This document shows positions 47,816-60,375 of a stretch of DNA of 64,000 nt, piece by piece. The notes under the pieces were generated by a model. It saw nothing but the letters and a program-made list of their open reading frames with translations, was not told where the DNA came from and made no database searches. A program made the translations under genes and the position numbers. The first letter of the stretch is position 1; each line of letters begins with the position of its first letter. Origin of the DNA: Acanthornis magna (Eukaryota; Chordata; Aves; Passeriformes; Acanthizidae); NCBI GenBank assembly GCA_036785705.1, contig JAWUZG010000001.1, positions 3,410,001 to 3,474,000 of the forward strand, given 5' to 3'.

Positions 47816-50800
47816 TCTTTGTTACAAGGGCTAATATTTCATTTCAGAGAACAGCTGTAGTAGCTATAGTAGATTACTTAAGCTTTGAAAATTTTGTATA
47901 TTGGGAATTTGAAATTCTGAATGCATTCAAGTAAAGTAATATTTTCACAGTCACTAAAGGGACAAAATTCATTAAATTTCACCAAATTTCATTTCTTTTC
48001 ATAGTAAAGCTTTCTTAAAACCTGTTTTTTAACATGATTACCTACTAGACATCATCTGTGACTTTAATGTACGTAGTTAACATCAACCTATAATTTTATA
48101 TGCAGACTCAGTCTTGTTTCTTTTGTGTCACATCTCTGAGTTTCTTAAGAAAGCACTTACTCTTTCAGCTCTTAAAATTCTATATTCATTTGGTACTTCA
48201 TGTTTTTTGTATAAAGGGAAGCTTGGCTAAATTTGGGCAAACAGAAGCTCTTGTTACCAATTGCTGTTGTCTGGGAGGTGGGGGAGGACAGTTTTAGGTG
48301 AATCACCAGCTGACTTTTGGATATAGATGTTTGCATGGCATCAGTAATTTATTAACCATGTGCAGAGTTCCCATTGAAACAAAAGGACATTTGAAGGTGT
48401 TCATAAGCCCTGGAAATGAGTTCCTATTTCAAACCAGTTATATGATACTCTGTGTGTGTGCATGCGTGTGTGTGTGTGTGTATAAAGCTGTTTGTGTTTC
48501 TTTGCTTGCTTTTGCTGTCGGATTGGAACGGTACTTGGTTACAATCTGTTCTTCGATGTTAAATCTGAGCTAAGATGTTAAATTATTACTTACTGTCTTT
48601 ATTTAGCTTCACTTTTGAATGAAAACTTACTTGAGTTAAAGACTATGCAGATTAAGAATCGCATTCTACGACACACATTGATGAAGCATCACAGATTGAA
48701 GCTCCTGGTGTCAGTACAGATCTGCCCTGCCTTTGAAGCGCTGGAACCTGCTTTTCAACAGTTTTCTGTATACAAATTGGATGATCATTAACTCGGGGCT
48801 GGGCTATACCTAATCCTGCCATACTGCAGGACTTTGGATGAGTGTTTCTCACCCTCCTCAGAGGGATAATTTGAGTTTAATGTCTCTGAATCGGGTAGGA
48901 ACTTCAAGGTGTAAAAAATCAACAAAGCTTTCCTTTTTCTTTTAAAGTTTCTAGCCATAACTTAAACTATTGTGATGATCTAACCACACTTCCTTTACAC
49001 AGATGATGCCCTGGAACTTCCAACAGGTTCATACATGCTTCTGAACTAGAGAGTCTTGCCTTTAAAAACACAAAATCTTGGTTTAAAGCTGGAAGATAGT
49101 TTCCCACCTCTTCCATGTGGGCTTCACAAATTAATTTACCATTTTCTCAGCTCTCTTTGCTGGATATTCACCAGATCATACTCAGTGATAGGATGCTCTC
49201 TGGAGTGTCCCCTTAGGTGGGTAGGCTGAAGTTTTTCTCCTCTGTGAAATGCTGAGATGCCCAGTCTGAATTCCTAGCCAAGCTATGTAACACTGATAAT
49301 GAACTTTATTTTGGAGTAACAGGAACTTGTCCTCTTCCCCTGGGCTTAGTCTTAGTGAAGAATCATAAAAGGTAGCAGAGCAAAAATACTGGTCCCATGT
49401 TCATGAGCTGGTCCAGAAACAGTCCCCAATATAAAAATATGATCTACATAATCAGGTTCTCCAAAATATATCCTTGCAGTTTAAATACTCTAGATGTACT
49501 TTGCTTTATCCCCAACTTCAGGTAACAAGACAGTGAATTTTGTTTGTCTGTTAAATTAAAGATTCCTCTTCTAAAAGAATTTTTACTCCATATGTCATTT
49601 TGATGTGCAAGGATAATTAACAAACATATTCCTTTTGGGGAGCTGAGGGAGCTCATGTTGATAGATTAAAAATGCTTCAGATCAATTTTACACTGTGTTT
49701 TAAGTCTGTTTCATCATAAAATCAGTTTCTGCCTCTAGCCATCATATACAGAAATTTGAAAATACAAAATTCTAATTGTCAAGATCTTTGTTCATGGGAT
49801 TCAATTATAATCATTTGCTGAGTAAGGGCCAACTATATACTATATATTCTTAATTATATGCTTAAAACACAATGTAAAGATGCTTGCAGTCTCATCTAGA
49901 TGACAAACAGAAGTTTTAGAGGGAGGCAGCATGCAGTCATTTTATACAGATCCTATGCCTGCCAAACCCTGCAGAAGTCTGGCTGTGTCTGATGGCTCCA
50001 GCAGTGAGATTCAGTTCTTGGGCTGCAGCTCTGCCAGGAGTGCCAAGGAAAAGTCCTCATTGTTGCATGGCCAATACTTGTGATATTTAATCTCCCAGAT
50101 GGATAGTGGGGATCAGGATTTCTGTAGCCCCATAAGTAGAAGTTATTAACATGACCTGGCTTAGTTCAGGATTTGGAATAACACTCCTGTCCTTCTGGGC
50201 TTCAGACAGGCTATTCTGTTTGTTCTCTTTTGACTCTTCTTTGGTGTTGTCCATGTCTTTCCTCATCCCCCAGCCTCTTATTTGGATCAATGTTAGAATT
50301 GGCAGCAGTACCATGGATGATACTGATATAATTTTAAAACCTCTCTATCCACTTTTCTCTCACTCTAACAAAGGCATGTTTTTTAGTAGTGCTCTATAAT
50401 ATCTGAAAAATTTCAAGCCCCCAACACTAAAAGGGGAGTAATAGCCAGCCCCGAGTCTCAGTAAAATCCACAGCACTTGTTGGATTCTGGTCACAGCATA
50501 TGGCTTGTAAAAATCCACATAACTGCATCTGACACCCTTAGCTAGAAATCTCATGTATCTCATTGTTAGCTACTCACTTGTTGCTCATGTCCAGGATGCA
50601 GAAAAAAGGTACCCTGGAGATGCAGTTCAGGTGCGCATTTAAGCAACCGAGACCATTAGACACTCCTGGTTTCAGCCTTTCAGGTGAGCGTTGCCAGGTG
50701 AACAGACCCCAAAACAGATCAGTGGCAGTGTGGAGATGGGTAATAGCATGGCACAAACCTGTGTAAAAATCCTTCTGTACCTTTGTGCATAGCTGAGTTC

Positions 50801-52058
50801 AGCTTTCACAAACTCTCCCAAATCTAAAGTGTCAAAGAGCCAGAGAGGAGCCCAGGATGTTTGTCAATGAGCATACACAGGCAAATCAGCTTGCCAACTG
50901 GTAATTGATTTCAACCTTAGAGGCCAAAAGTATCAATTCTGGTTGTGTTTGGACACATGTTGCATTTTGAATATTAGTTCAAGAAATAATATTAAACTAA
51001 AATGCATATTTTTGGCCAAGAGAAGATGGACCTGAAGTGTAATACAGAAACAGACCGTAGTGCTTTGGATTCATGAAGGACTCTTGGTAGCACTGATGTT
51101 TAGAGGCTTAATAAATCTACCTTAGCAAAAGCTTGTCTGGATGTTGAATTAAGTGTTTTCTATTTGACTGTGATGGCCTCTGTAAAGAAAAAGTCTCCAG
51201 CTTGTGGTCATCCTGAAATTATATAGAGCTAAAATAAGACTTGTTGCCGTAACTGGTGTATTTTGTGCACACTTGAAGCTTTCTCAAAGATACAGAGCCC
51301 TGAAGCAGTTCTGTGCGATTACAGGTTTTTATTGTAATGCCATTGGCACTGCAGTAAGTCTGGTTTGGGGTTTTTTGGTTCTTTCTTTTGGAGGGGGCAG
51401 GTTGGGGGAAGAAGGTGTCCTGCTAAATTTCTCTGTCAACTATTGCAGCAATGTACTACCTGAGTAACAAGAGTGTGTTGATTGCTCTAAGGTCCTCTTA
51501 ATCGCTGGCCAGGCTTCTTCCAAGGACGTGTTTTAGCAGCTTGTAGGGAAAGGTTGGTTGGCTGGTGGGTCATAAACACTGCTCAGAACCTTTCTTTGGG
51601 GAAGCATGCGAGTTACAGCTGAACTTCCAAGGGAGATTTGTGGCTCCTAAACAGCATTGCTGTCCAAAAGAAAGAGAATAATCAATACTTGTTATTTCTA
51701 GTCTTTAGGGCTCAAATCCAGCCTGGTGGAGGGGCTTGAAATTTTGGGTTCTGTCTTGGCTTCTGCTATGAAACTGTGCCCTGACAGACTGTAGCACTTC
51801 ATTGACGGAAATGAATTATTCATGGGAGCTGGGACTGTAAGATCCTGGAGAGAGAATGAACAACATGTGAAGCTAAAACGTCTGTACACCAGTATGAGGA
51901 ATACACAGGAGGAGCTCAGTGTCAGGATGTGTCAGAAATGATTGATGTGCATTGCAGTGACTTTGGGAGATAAACGGCAGCACTGGATCACAGACCTGTC
52001 ACTCAGAAAAGGCTGGAGGCACTGTGCTGAACGCCAACAGTTTTTCCAAAGCTTGGGA
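47816..52058. other. Intergenic, right of CDC123
   Basis: AT-rich sequence with no gene I can support. Apart from the TG microsatellite at 48451-48484, only short chance open frames. Confidence 0.5.
48451..48484. repeat. TG microsatellite
   Basis: Interrupted dinucleotide run: tgtgtgtgtg, catgcg, then tgtgtgtgtgtgta. Confidence 0.85.
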
Positions 52059-52631
52059 ATCACAGAATGGTTTGGGTTGGAAAGGACTCTTAAAAGTCAT
52101 CTAGTCCTCAAACACTTCCAGGAATGGAACCACAACTTCTCTGGGCACTCTGTTCCTGTGTCTCACCAACTTCATACTGAAAAATTTCTCTCTTAATGTC
52201 ATTCTAAACTGACCCTCTTTCAGTTTAAAGCTGCTGCCCTTTGTCCTGGCACTACAGGCCCTGGTAAAAGTCTCTCTTTATGTTTTCTATAAGCCCCCTT
52301 TTAAGTACTGAAAGGCTGCCATATGGTCTACCCAGAGCTTTCCTCAGCTTTCCCCACCTGCCTCAGCCTTCCTCACAGGAGAGGTGTTCCAGCCCTTGGA
52401 TCATTTTTGTGGCCTTCCTCTGGGCTTGCTCCAACGGGTCCATATCATTCCTGTACTGGGGCTCCAGAGGTGATGCAGCACTGCAGGTGGGGTCTCACCA
52501 CAGCAGAACAGAGGGGAAGAACCCCCTCCTTGATCTGCTGCCCACGGTGGTGGGGAAGCAGCCCAGGACATGCTTGGCTTTCCAGGCTGCCAGTGCACAC
52601 GGCTGGCTTGTGCTCAATTTTCATCCACCAG
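52059..52631 (-). mobile_element. CR1 retrotransposon, antisense, about 0.57 kb
   Basis: Starts at the reversed 3' end (atcacagaatggtttgggtt, ggaaaggactct) and runs through ctgccctttgtcctggcact, gaggtgttccagcccttgga, ttcctgtactggggctccag and aggtggggtctcaccacagc to caggctgccagtgcacacgg. One of the longest uninterrupted copies here. Confidence 0.92.
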
Positions 52632-53807
52632 TATTTCCAAACAATAACTGAGAAGCTGTTGTGAAAGTGCCTAACATGGGAAGACTTGAAAAGACAATTA
52701 ATAGAATTTTTTTTCCAGAGGACAGTTTGTATTTCAGAAGGTACAGGGTGTTACTCTAGAGCTGGATGCTCTGGGTTACAGTGAGGCTTATCTGAAGTGG
52801 TTAAAACTTTTAAAGTCAGAAGTAATCCAAGTGAAAGTGTCTGTGGATTTGGCATTTGGTGCTCTGGAGAAAGCAGGGAGACGAGAGAAGCAGAATAAGG
52901 ACCTCAAAAGGCAGTTTTGGTAAGTGTGGGTGTCAATGCCTGGGTCCATTTGGGAGAGGATGGGTGGGATAACTGAAGAGGGATGCTTTTTTAATGGCCC
53001 GTCAGCAGTGTCCCAATGTGAAGGGAAAATGGCACAGCGAGGGCTTGTAAGGATCAATCAAAATGAAAACTGCGGAAATCTGAAGGAAAGGCACATGATT
53101 AAGTGTGAAAAAATGAGTGGATGGAGAAAAAAGGATGGATGATTCAGAGAAAACTGATGCTGTTAATGTTTTCTTTGCCTCACTATATTATTTCTCCTTT
53201 TTCTGAGGAAAAGAAGAAATGAAGTAAATTAACACAATTTAGCAGAAAAATTGCACTTGGAATGGCTATTGGTATGAAGCCAGAGAGGACATTGTGAGAC
53301 CACTACACATTTTATTTCAGGGTCTGTATTTTTCCACGGCTTCGTTAATGGCTGGAGCGGTGGAATAAATAGCCTATATAAAAATCTGTGGTTGGCACTG
53401 ACTTGAGAATACACTCAGGCACTTTGGAGTTTTGTATCAGAATCTGAAATGGCCATAATACACAGGAAAAAATGGCCTGAAATAACGAGAAGAAATTTGA
53501 TAAAGGCGAGTGCAAAGAGCTGTAGTTAGGAGGAGAAATCAGACATTCGAGTATAAATGGGCGAGAGCTGGCAGAGCAGCAGTGCAGTGGGAGTGGATAA
53601 GTTACAGTAGAGACCATTAAATGCAAGGCGATAATAAGCTGTTGGGGGAGGATAAAGGCAGGTGTCATTCTGGGCTAGCAGGAGAGAGGAATGGAAAAAA
53701 TGAGACGTTTTGTTTGATGAGAGGATGGTATAGTGAGATGTGTCGCTTTAGGCACAGTGTTGCAAGAAATACATCGGTCATTGGAGAGTGGCCAAAGATT
53801 GAATAAA
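52632..53807. other. Intergenic spacer between two CR1 copies
   Basis: Purine-rich unique sequence. No gene or known repeat recognised. Confidence 0.45.
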
Positions 53808-54590
53808 GAATCACAGAATAATTCAAGTTAGAATGGATCCATAAAGATTGAGAATGGCTCCCTGCTCCTCACAGAACTACCTAAAACTAAACTGTGTGAC
53901 TGAGAGCATTGTGCAGACCCTCCCTGAACGCTGTCAGGCTTGGTGCTGTGACCCCTTCCACAGGGATCCTCTTCCAGTGCCTGGCCACCCACTTGGAAAA
54001 GAACCTTTTCCCAGAGTTCAGACTGCACAACATTCCCAATGCAGCTTCCTTCCATTGCCTCGTGTCCTTTCGTTGGTCACCAGAGAGGGGAGACCAGCCC
54101 CTCCACCTTCCCTCTTGAGGGAGGTGCAGACTGTGGAGGGGGTCTCTCCTCAGTCTCCTCCAAGCTGAGCAAACCAAGTGACCTCAGCTGCTCCTGGTAA
54201 GTCCTGCCCTTGAGACCTTTCATCATCTTGGTCACCCTCCTCTGGACACATTTGAATAGTTTGATGTCCTTCTTACATTGTGGTGCCCAAAACTGCCCCC
54301 AGGACTTGAGGTGAGGCCTCCCAGTGCAGAGCAGAGTGTGTCAATCTCCTCCCTAACCTGTCTGGTGAAGCTGTGCCTGATGCATCCCAGGAATGGTTGG
54401 ACCTCCTGGCTGCCAGAACACATTGTTGACTCCTACTCCACTTCCTATAGTTGTGTAGATTTGTAAGATCCCCCTGAGCCTTCTCTTCTGTACATTAATC
54501 ACTCCCAGTTCTCTCTGCCTTTTCTCACAGGAGAGATGCTCCTGTGCCAGACAGATTTCTCCAAGGAGCACCCCAGAGATGGAGGACAAC
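53808..54590 (-). mobile_element. CR1 retrotransposon, antisense, composite
   Basis: Reversed CR1 tail (atcacagaataattcaagtt), then ctgtcaggcttggtgctgtg, tcatcatcttggtcaccctc, gcccaaaactgcccccagga and ccaggaatggttggacctcc. After about 54466 it returns to wording normally nearer the 3' end (ctctctgccttttctcacag, gagagatgctcctgtgccag), so a second piece or a rearrangement is likely. It is a different, more diverged CR1 type than the copy at 52059. Confidence 0.85.
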
Positions 54591-54713
54591 TGTGAACTCA
54601 AATTGCTTAGAAAAAACTACTGTAATCATGAAACATGTTTTTCTAACTGCCCTGGATGTCAGGCTCTGATCCCAGAAGGAACAATTTGCCTATGATACCA
54701 TCTTTGAAGACCT

Positions 54714-55601
54714 GTGGAGCTTAGAAGGGGCAGACCTGCCTTCTCCGGCTGTGTTTTCCAAGTTATTACCTGCTGCTTCTGTGACAGCAAGATGCCCCTT
54801 GTGTCCTGGTTTTGGGGTCAGGAATGCACAAAGAGCTGCCTCCAGTCCCTGCTGTTCCACAAATTCGTGTTTCTTCCCATGCACGAATGCCTAGGCATTT
54901 GCATGGGCATTTTGGCTAATCATAGCCTGCTGCTCTTTCAGCATGCACATGCCATTTGTACCCTGGGTCCAGGGTCAGGAAGGACCTTTTTCCCCATGAA
55001 ATTTTTGCCCATTGAGTTTTTGTTCATTGTTATCACAAGAAAATGTGATTTGTTAGAAAAGGCAAAATCTGACTTCTTCAATATGGGAAAAAGGGCTGAG
55101 GTCCCTGTTGTTTCTAAAAGAAATCAGCCAATACATGGCAAAGATGAGCAGAGAGAGCCCTCAGAGGAGAAAATAATCCCAGCCCTAAGGCAAGCTACAA
55201 GGAGAGTCTGGGGAATCTGCTGGAATGATGTTGATTCTGCTCAATCTTACTCGAGACCCTTCCTCACCCTATTCCCTCATTTGCCATATGGTGTGAAAAT
55301 TTCTTCCTTATCCAGTGAGAGAGCCCTCCCCAAACTTCAGATCTCACCTGAGGATGCCACATGTCCTTTCAAAGTGGTATCCATGCTTGATTTCACTGAT
55401 TCCAGGTGGAAGCCCTCGGTGCTTTCCTATCTCATTTGGGGATGTGGTGGTTCAGCCCTTCTCAGTACACAGGGGTTGAAGAAGAGAGAAAATTCAGCTC
55501 CAGCACTGGGTTTGGATTTGGGTTTTCTCCCTTTTCCAGGAGGCGATGATCCACAGCAAGAAGTCAGCCAGAGTCCAGGAATAGCAGTTTGTCTCTCATA
55601 G
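54714..55601 (+). other. Unexplained 295-codon open frame
   Basis: The longest open frame of the window. It opens on GTG at 54714; the first ATG is at 54792, leaving 270 codons to TAG at 55599-55601. I recognise no domain, retroviral or LINE motif, and no homologue. It has no evident intron signals, promoter or nearby poly(A) signal. It lies directly after a CR1 copy. It could be a chance frame in a stop-poor region, a lineage-specific repeat, or a novel single-exon gene. Confidence 0.2.
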
Positions 55602-55910
55602 AAACCATTTGATTGGCATCACTGAACTGCAAAAAGACCCAGTGGGCTTGGTGACAGATTCTGATCGCCTGGAGACAGGTTTTTCTCTCTCATCTCACAG
55701 CAAGAGGAAGAAAGGGGAAGAAAGCTCATCTGGTATCTTTTGTACTTGCATACACCTGGGAAAGCGAGAGGGGATCTTTTGAAAAGGAGATGCAGAATGG
55801 GATCATGCATGTAAAAGGGAGGGAAGTGTTGTGCTGAAAGGCCTCTGTCTCAAAGTGTTTGCCCTTTGGGATTTGGTGTCCTTTGGAGTGAAGATATCTC
55901 CAGAGAGAAC

Positions 55911-55980
55911 AAAAAAAAAAAAAAAAGGGGGGGGGGGGAGAAAGGAAAAAAAAGAAAGAAAATAAAAGAAAAAAAGAAGT
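55911..55980 (+). repeat. A16-G12 and purine-rich tract
   Basis: Sixteen A at 55911-55926 are followed directly by twelve G at 55927-55938 and then A/G-rich sequence to about 55980. Homopolymer lengths may be affected by sequencing error. Confidence 0.85.
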
Positions 55981-58900
55981 ATGATGGAATCATACATCAT
56001 GGATCTTCATTTTTAATCTAATTTGATCAAGACCTTTATTACACATATTAAATGTCATGAAAACAGGCAGCTAGATGGAGAGATGGGCAAGAGTGAGATG
56101 CTCTGAAAGCCTTGTCCTGAAGGAAAGGCTGCAGTAGTGGTTTCTGTAGCAGTTGGTAATGAATCCATGAGAAATATCTATTGCAAATGCCCTGAGGGCA
56201 GGAACACCTTCACCACAGATTTCTTTTATGAGTCACTATAGAAATAAACCCCCAAACCCAGGTCTGCACAAGCCCTGCCTCCATTCTGCTACGTTGCAGG
56301 TAAACTGCAAATGAGTTTGAGTCAGAGACATTAAACTGTCAAAGAACTTCGATACTGGGCACTTTCACTTGCTTTGGATGACCCTTTTCCATGGAGAAGA
56401 CTTGGAAATAAGTGCTAATGAGTGCTAATTGCTGCTTTTTCATCAGTCAGGCCTGTATAGCCCCAAGCAGTGATTGATGATGGCTCCTTCCAGTGCTTGT
56501 GATTTATTTACCGGCTAAGCCATTAAGGAAGCATCATGGATTTCTAAATAAAATATGCAACATCTTAAATACCTTGGCAATCAGTAAAAGAAGCCGGTTT
56601 TTTATGTCTCACTCCACAGATCATGCTCAGCATTTCTCCTTGTATTCTAGGAAAAAGGGTTTTTTGTAAACCTTTCATAGGATTTTTTCATAAATCCATG
56701 AACATCTGAGACCCTCACTGCACACAGCCTCTGCCATGTGCATTCAAGGAGGAAATTGGAGCACTGCCCAAGGATGGAGTTTGCTCCACACTGGGATCTC
56801 AAGGTGGAGAACAGAAACTGGTATGTAATATTTGGGTATCTGGTTCCCATTTTTCTTATTCAGCCTGAGATTCTTCCAGTTATAGAAACAGTTGCACTTG
56901 ATGTTAATTTCCTAAGCAAAAGATTATCTGCTTCTCTTTAATGTGGACATATAATCTTCAATTATGTTGTTTTAATACATATAGCAAAGATAATTCTCCT
57001 TAATTATTACCTTGAGCACATGGCTGCAGATGCTGTTCTGTAGATTTTTTTTATTTTTTCAGTAGGAAATCTGCATTAGTCCTAAATATTGAAGTGTTTT
57101 TCATTATCGAGGGTGCTAATAAGTTATTCAGCCTACAGCTTTCATGTGTCAGGAGATCAGGGCTGTATTGACTTCACGGTTGCAAAGCCCTCTTTAAATT
57201 TAATATAGGGGAAAAACAGGACTCAACCCTGAAATAAATTAACCAGAGTTGTTGCAGACACCTGCAACTGCCACGTGTAACCATCAGCCTGGTGTCTGAC
57301 ATTTATAGCTGGAGAAGCAGCTTTCTGTTTGGAATGGCATTAACCAGCTCCTGGGAGCCTCTCGAGCCTGGGAACAGCATCGTGTGCTGCTGCTGAGGCA
57401 TTTTCCTCTGAGGCTTCTTCAGCAAGGACTTTGGCCTGCAGAAGGTCCTCCCTGGGCAGGAGGTTCTCTCTCCAGCTCTGTGCTCACTGCAGGGGTCTCC
57501 CTCAGCAACAGGAACCTTCTCAAGTGGTTTTCTCCACCCACTTTGAGACTGGAAGGAGAGTGGGGAAAGGGAGGAGGCACAGCGGCAGGATGAGTGTTTA
57601 ACACAGAGATTCAGGCTGAAAGAGACTGCTGTAAAACATGGGAAAATAGTGGCTTTCAGCCTTTCTCAGTCACAGAGGCTCCTCCAGCAGAAGTACAGAA
57701 GTTCAGATGAGAAATTGGTGCTGCTTACCTTGGTCACCCCTCACAGGCACCTAAGAGTGCATCCATGACCTCCAGGGACTCCATGGTGAAGGGCTGAAAA
57801 CCACAGCTAACACCAGGGAAAAGGTCTTCCCTAGAGGGATATTCCTTTGTAGCTTGCTTTTATCTCCTGTGGTATCCCTTTGTGGGAGTCAGGACTTGCA
57901 GCACACGCACCCAGGGCACCTCAAACCCTGCAGGGAGATGATCTTCATGGGTAAGAACTGCAGGACTGAATATCCCTGCAGGAAAAGGACCAGAAGAAGC
58001 CAAAACAGAGGCTAAAATAAATCAAATTGTTCTGCAAACAGCAGGAAAACAAAGCCTGGTTTCCAAACTTAACATCCTCTGTATCTATACAGAGTCCCTT
58101 GCATTAAGCTCATCCTCAGACTTCTCTCTGTGTCCCTCAGCCATGGGCAAGACACAGCCTCCTGGGGATAATTCTGAGCTGTGCTTGGGCTCTCCAGCTC
58201 ACGGTTCTCTGGTCAGGCAGAAGGACAAGCAGAACAGATACCTGCTGCCCTTATACTGCTGCTTATTAGGGGAGGCGCTGATTTCATACTCTCCTTTTCC
58301 TCCACCCAGCCATTGTTTTTCACAAAACGTGCAGCTGTTTCATATATTTGATTTTTAGCTGTCAAAATTGATAGAAATGGGCCACCAGACCACTTGTGGG
58401 CACAGATGGAGACAGATCAGTCACAAAAGCCCTTAAGGCTAAAATGTGGGGTGTGTTTTGTGTCTCAACATCTGAACGCATCTTTCCCCCAACCCTGTCT
58501 CCCACTGGAGTTGCATCCATCATTCTGCCCCCAATCCTGTGTGCCTGTGCTCAGCCCATAACATTTCACAATGTTTTCCATGAGCCTCCAACAGCTTGTT
58601 AAACAGGATAATCCTGGCTGTATACTTCCTACAAGTGCTTCCATTCATAGATCCAGCACTTGCTTCTCCTAATTAAAGGCAATTCTCCCAGTTTGGATAT
58701 GTTTTGCCATCAATAAAGTGAAAGACATCCTTAAGTCAAGTAAGAAATCCAAAATACTATTAAGATGAGATAATAATACACCTGCTATCTTCGGAATGTT
58801 GGGTTTCCACTCTAATTAAAGTACAATTTATGACATTTAGATGCTAGCCTATACCTTTTTCTTCCCCTTTGATGGTTTTTCTTACACTAGCATTTAGGGG

Positions 58901-60375
58901 TTTTTTTCTTTTTTTTTTTTTTTCCCCATAAGACCATATTTTGGCAAAACTAAATATAATGAATTTGGGGAAAATTAGGACAGTTATTTATTATTTCAGT
59001 AACTAAAGGCTGAATTTTGTCTAATGCCACATTTCAGTAAATTCTATTAGTTTGAAATTCAGATGATGTTTATTAGGATTGTGAGAGATTGTAGAGGAGA
59101 AAGAAAAAATAAGGGTCAGAGAGTTACAAGAATGGAATATAGGGGTAAAAATTAAGAGTGGAACTGGAGAGAGATAGTTGCCTTGATCCAAGCAATATTT
59201 GTGTGTAGTTTAACCTTGCTCAGGATTTCTATTGAAATGGATCCTGTCGTAGACAATGACACCATGCATTTTGCAGTGATGAATTTCTAATTACTGAGCT
59301 GAGCTTTTCCAACAGCGAGATTTCTTGCAAGTTGGATACAAACCTAATTATTCCAGGTTTGGTACTCTGACATTAAAAAATTAAAAAGGAAGCATAAAAT
59401 ATGCCTTATTGCTTATATCCTTGCAGTTATGTATCTCTAGGGTAGGGTAAGGTGGCTCTTTGTTCCAGCTTGCGTGTTTTAGCTGTGCCTGGGGTGTGTG
59501 GGAGGAGATGGTTTATGAATGTGTGCATGGCTTCGTGCACAGTTATGCAAGAGCTTGTTTCTGAAATAGAGGAATCCCGGGAAACACGGAGAGAACAGAG
59601 CCCACCCACCTCGGAGAACCAAAACCCCCTGTAGAAACATCACACCTTCTCCAAGATTTGTTCCCAAGGGAGAACAAGGAGAAGGGAGCAGATTTGCACA
59701 GTACCATGCTATGTGATGTAAATGAATGTTGCAATAATCCAATTTTTTTCCACAGCTGGAGGGGCTGTCCACGAGACGGAATCACCCAGTCTGAAGACTC
59801 TGGGAACTGACCTGTCCTTCAGGTCAAGGCAGAACATGCTACAAAGGTGATTCCTGGCACAGTGATATATAAGCCAAAAAACAAGGAAAAAAAAAGGCAA
59901 GAAAAGCAAGAAAGCAAAGTATATTTTCAGTCTAACATGATTGATTTGGCGCTCTGTGCTTGATCAGGCAAATTGGGTGTGTGTGGAGCCAACTTCTGCT
60001 CTGGACAGTGATGGGAGAGGAACCAGAGGGAGCCAGAAATCCCAATGCTCAGGTTACAGTAATAAAGGCCAGCTAAGCAGTAGCTACATCCCAAAAGTTG
60101 GTACTGTGCTGGAAGAGGCTGCCAAAGCAAATTTGCTAAGGGAATGTGTTTTGGGCCTCTTTTTGCAGCCCTCAAGAGCAGTGTCAGAGCTTCTGGCTTG
60201 GACCGGCCAGGGGCTGCCACAGGTACAAGGTTTTTGGGAGGACATCAGTGCCTGGGTCTGAGCTTGCTCCGTAGTGGGATGACTCCAGCAGCTTGGATAT
60301 CTCACACAGGTTTGTCACTCCCACAGAGCCAGCTGGGGGCTGAGCCCCTCAGTCTGGGGTGCTGCAGGGTGGCTG
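55981..60375. other. Intergenic, no gene recognised
   Basis: Mostly unique sequence. Segments 56400-57240 and 58800-59400 are AT-rich with homeobox-, FOX- and POU-like words and resemble conserved non-coding elements, but conservation cannot be judged here. T-rich runs at about 58896-58923. Confidence 0.45.

Noticed and set aside
50087..50563. Hydrophobic-looking short frames on the minus strand that hinted at a membrane-protein pseudogene
   Set aside because: The frames do not join into any protein I recognise, and stops interrupt every reading. Treated as chance.
52280..52664. Open frames of 113-123 codons on the plus strand
   Set aside because: They lie on the antisense strand of a CR1 tail and have no independent support.
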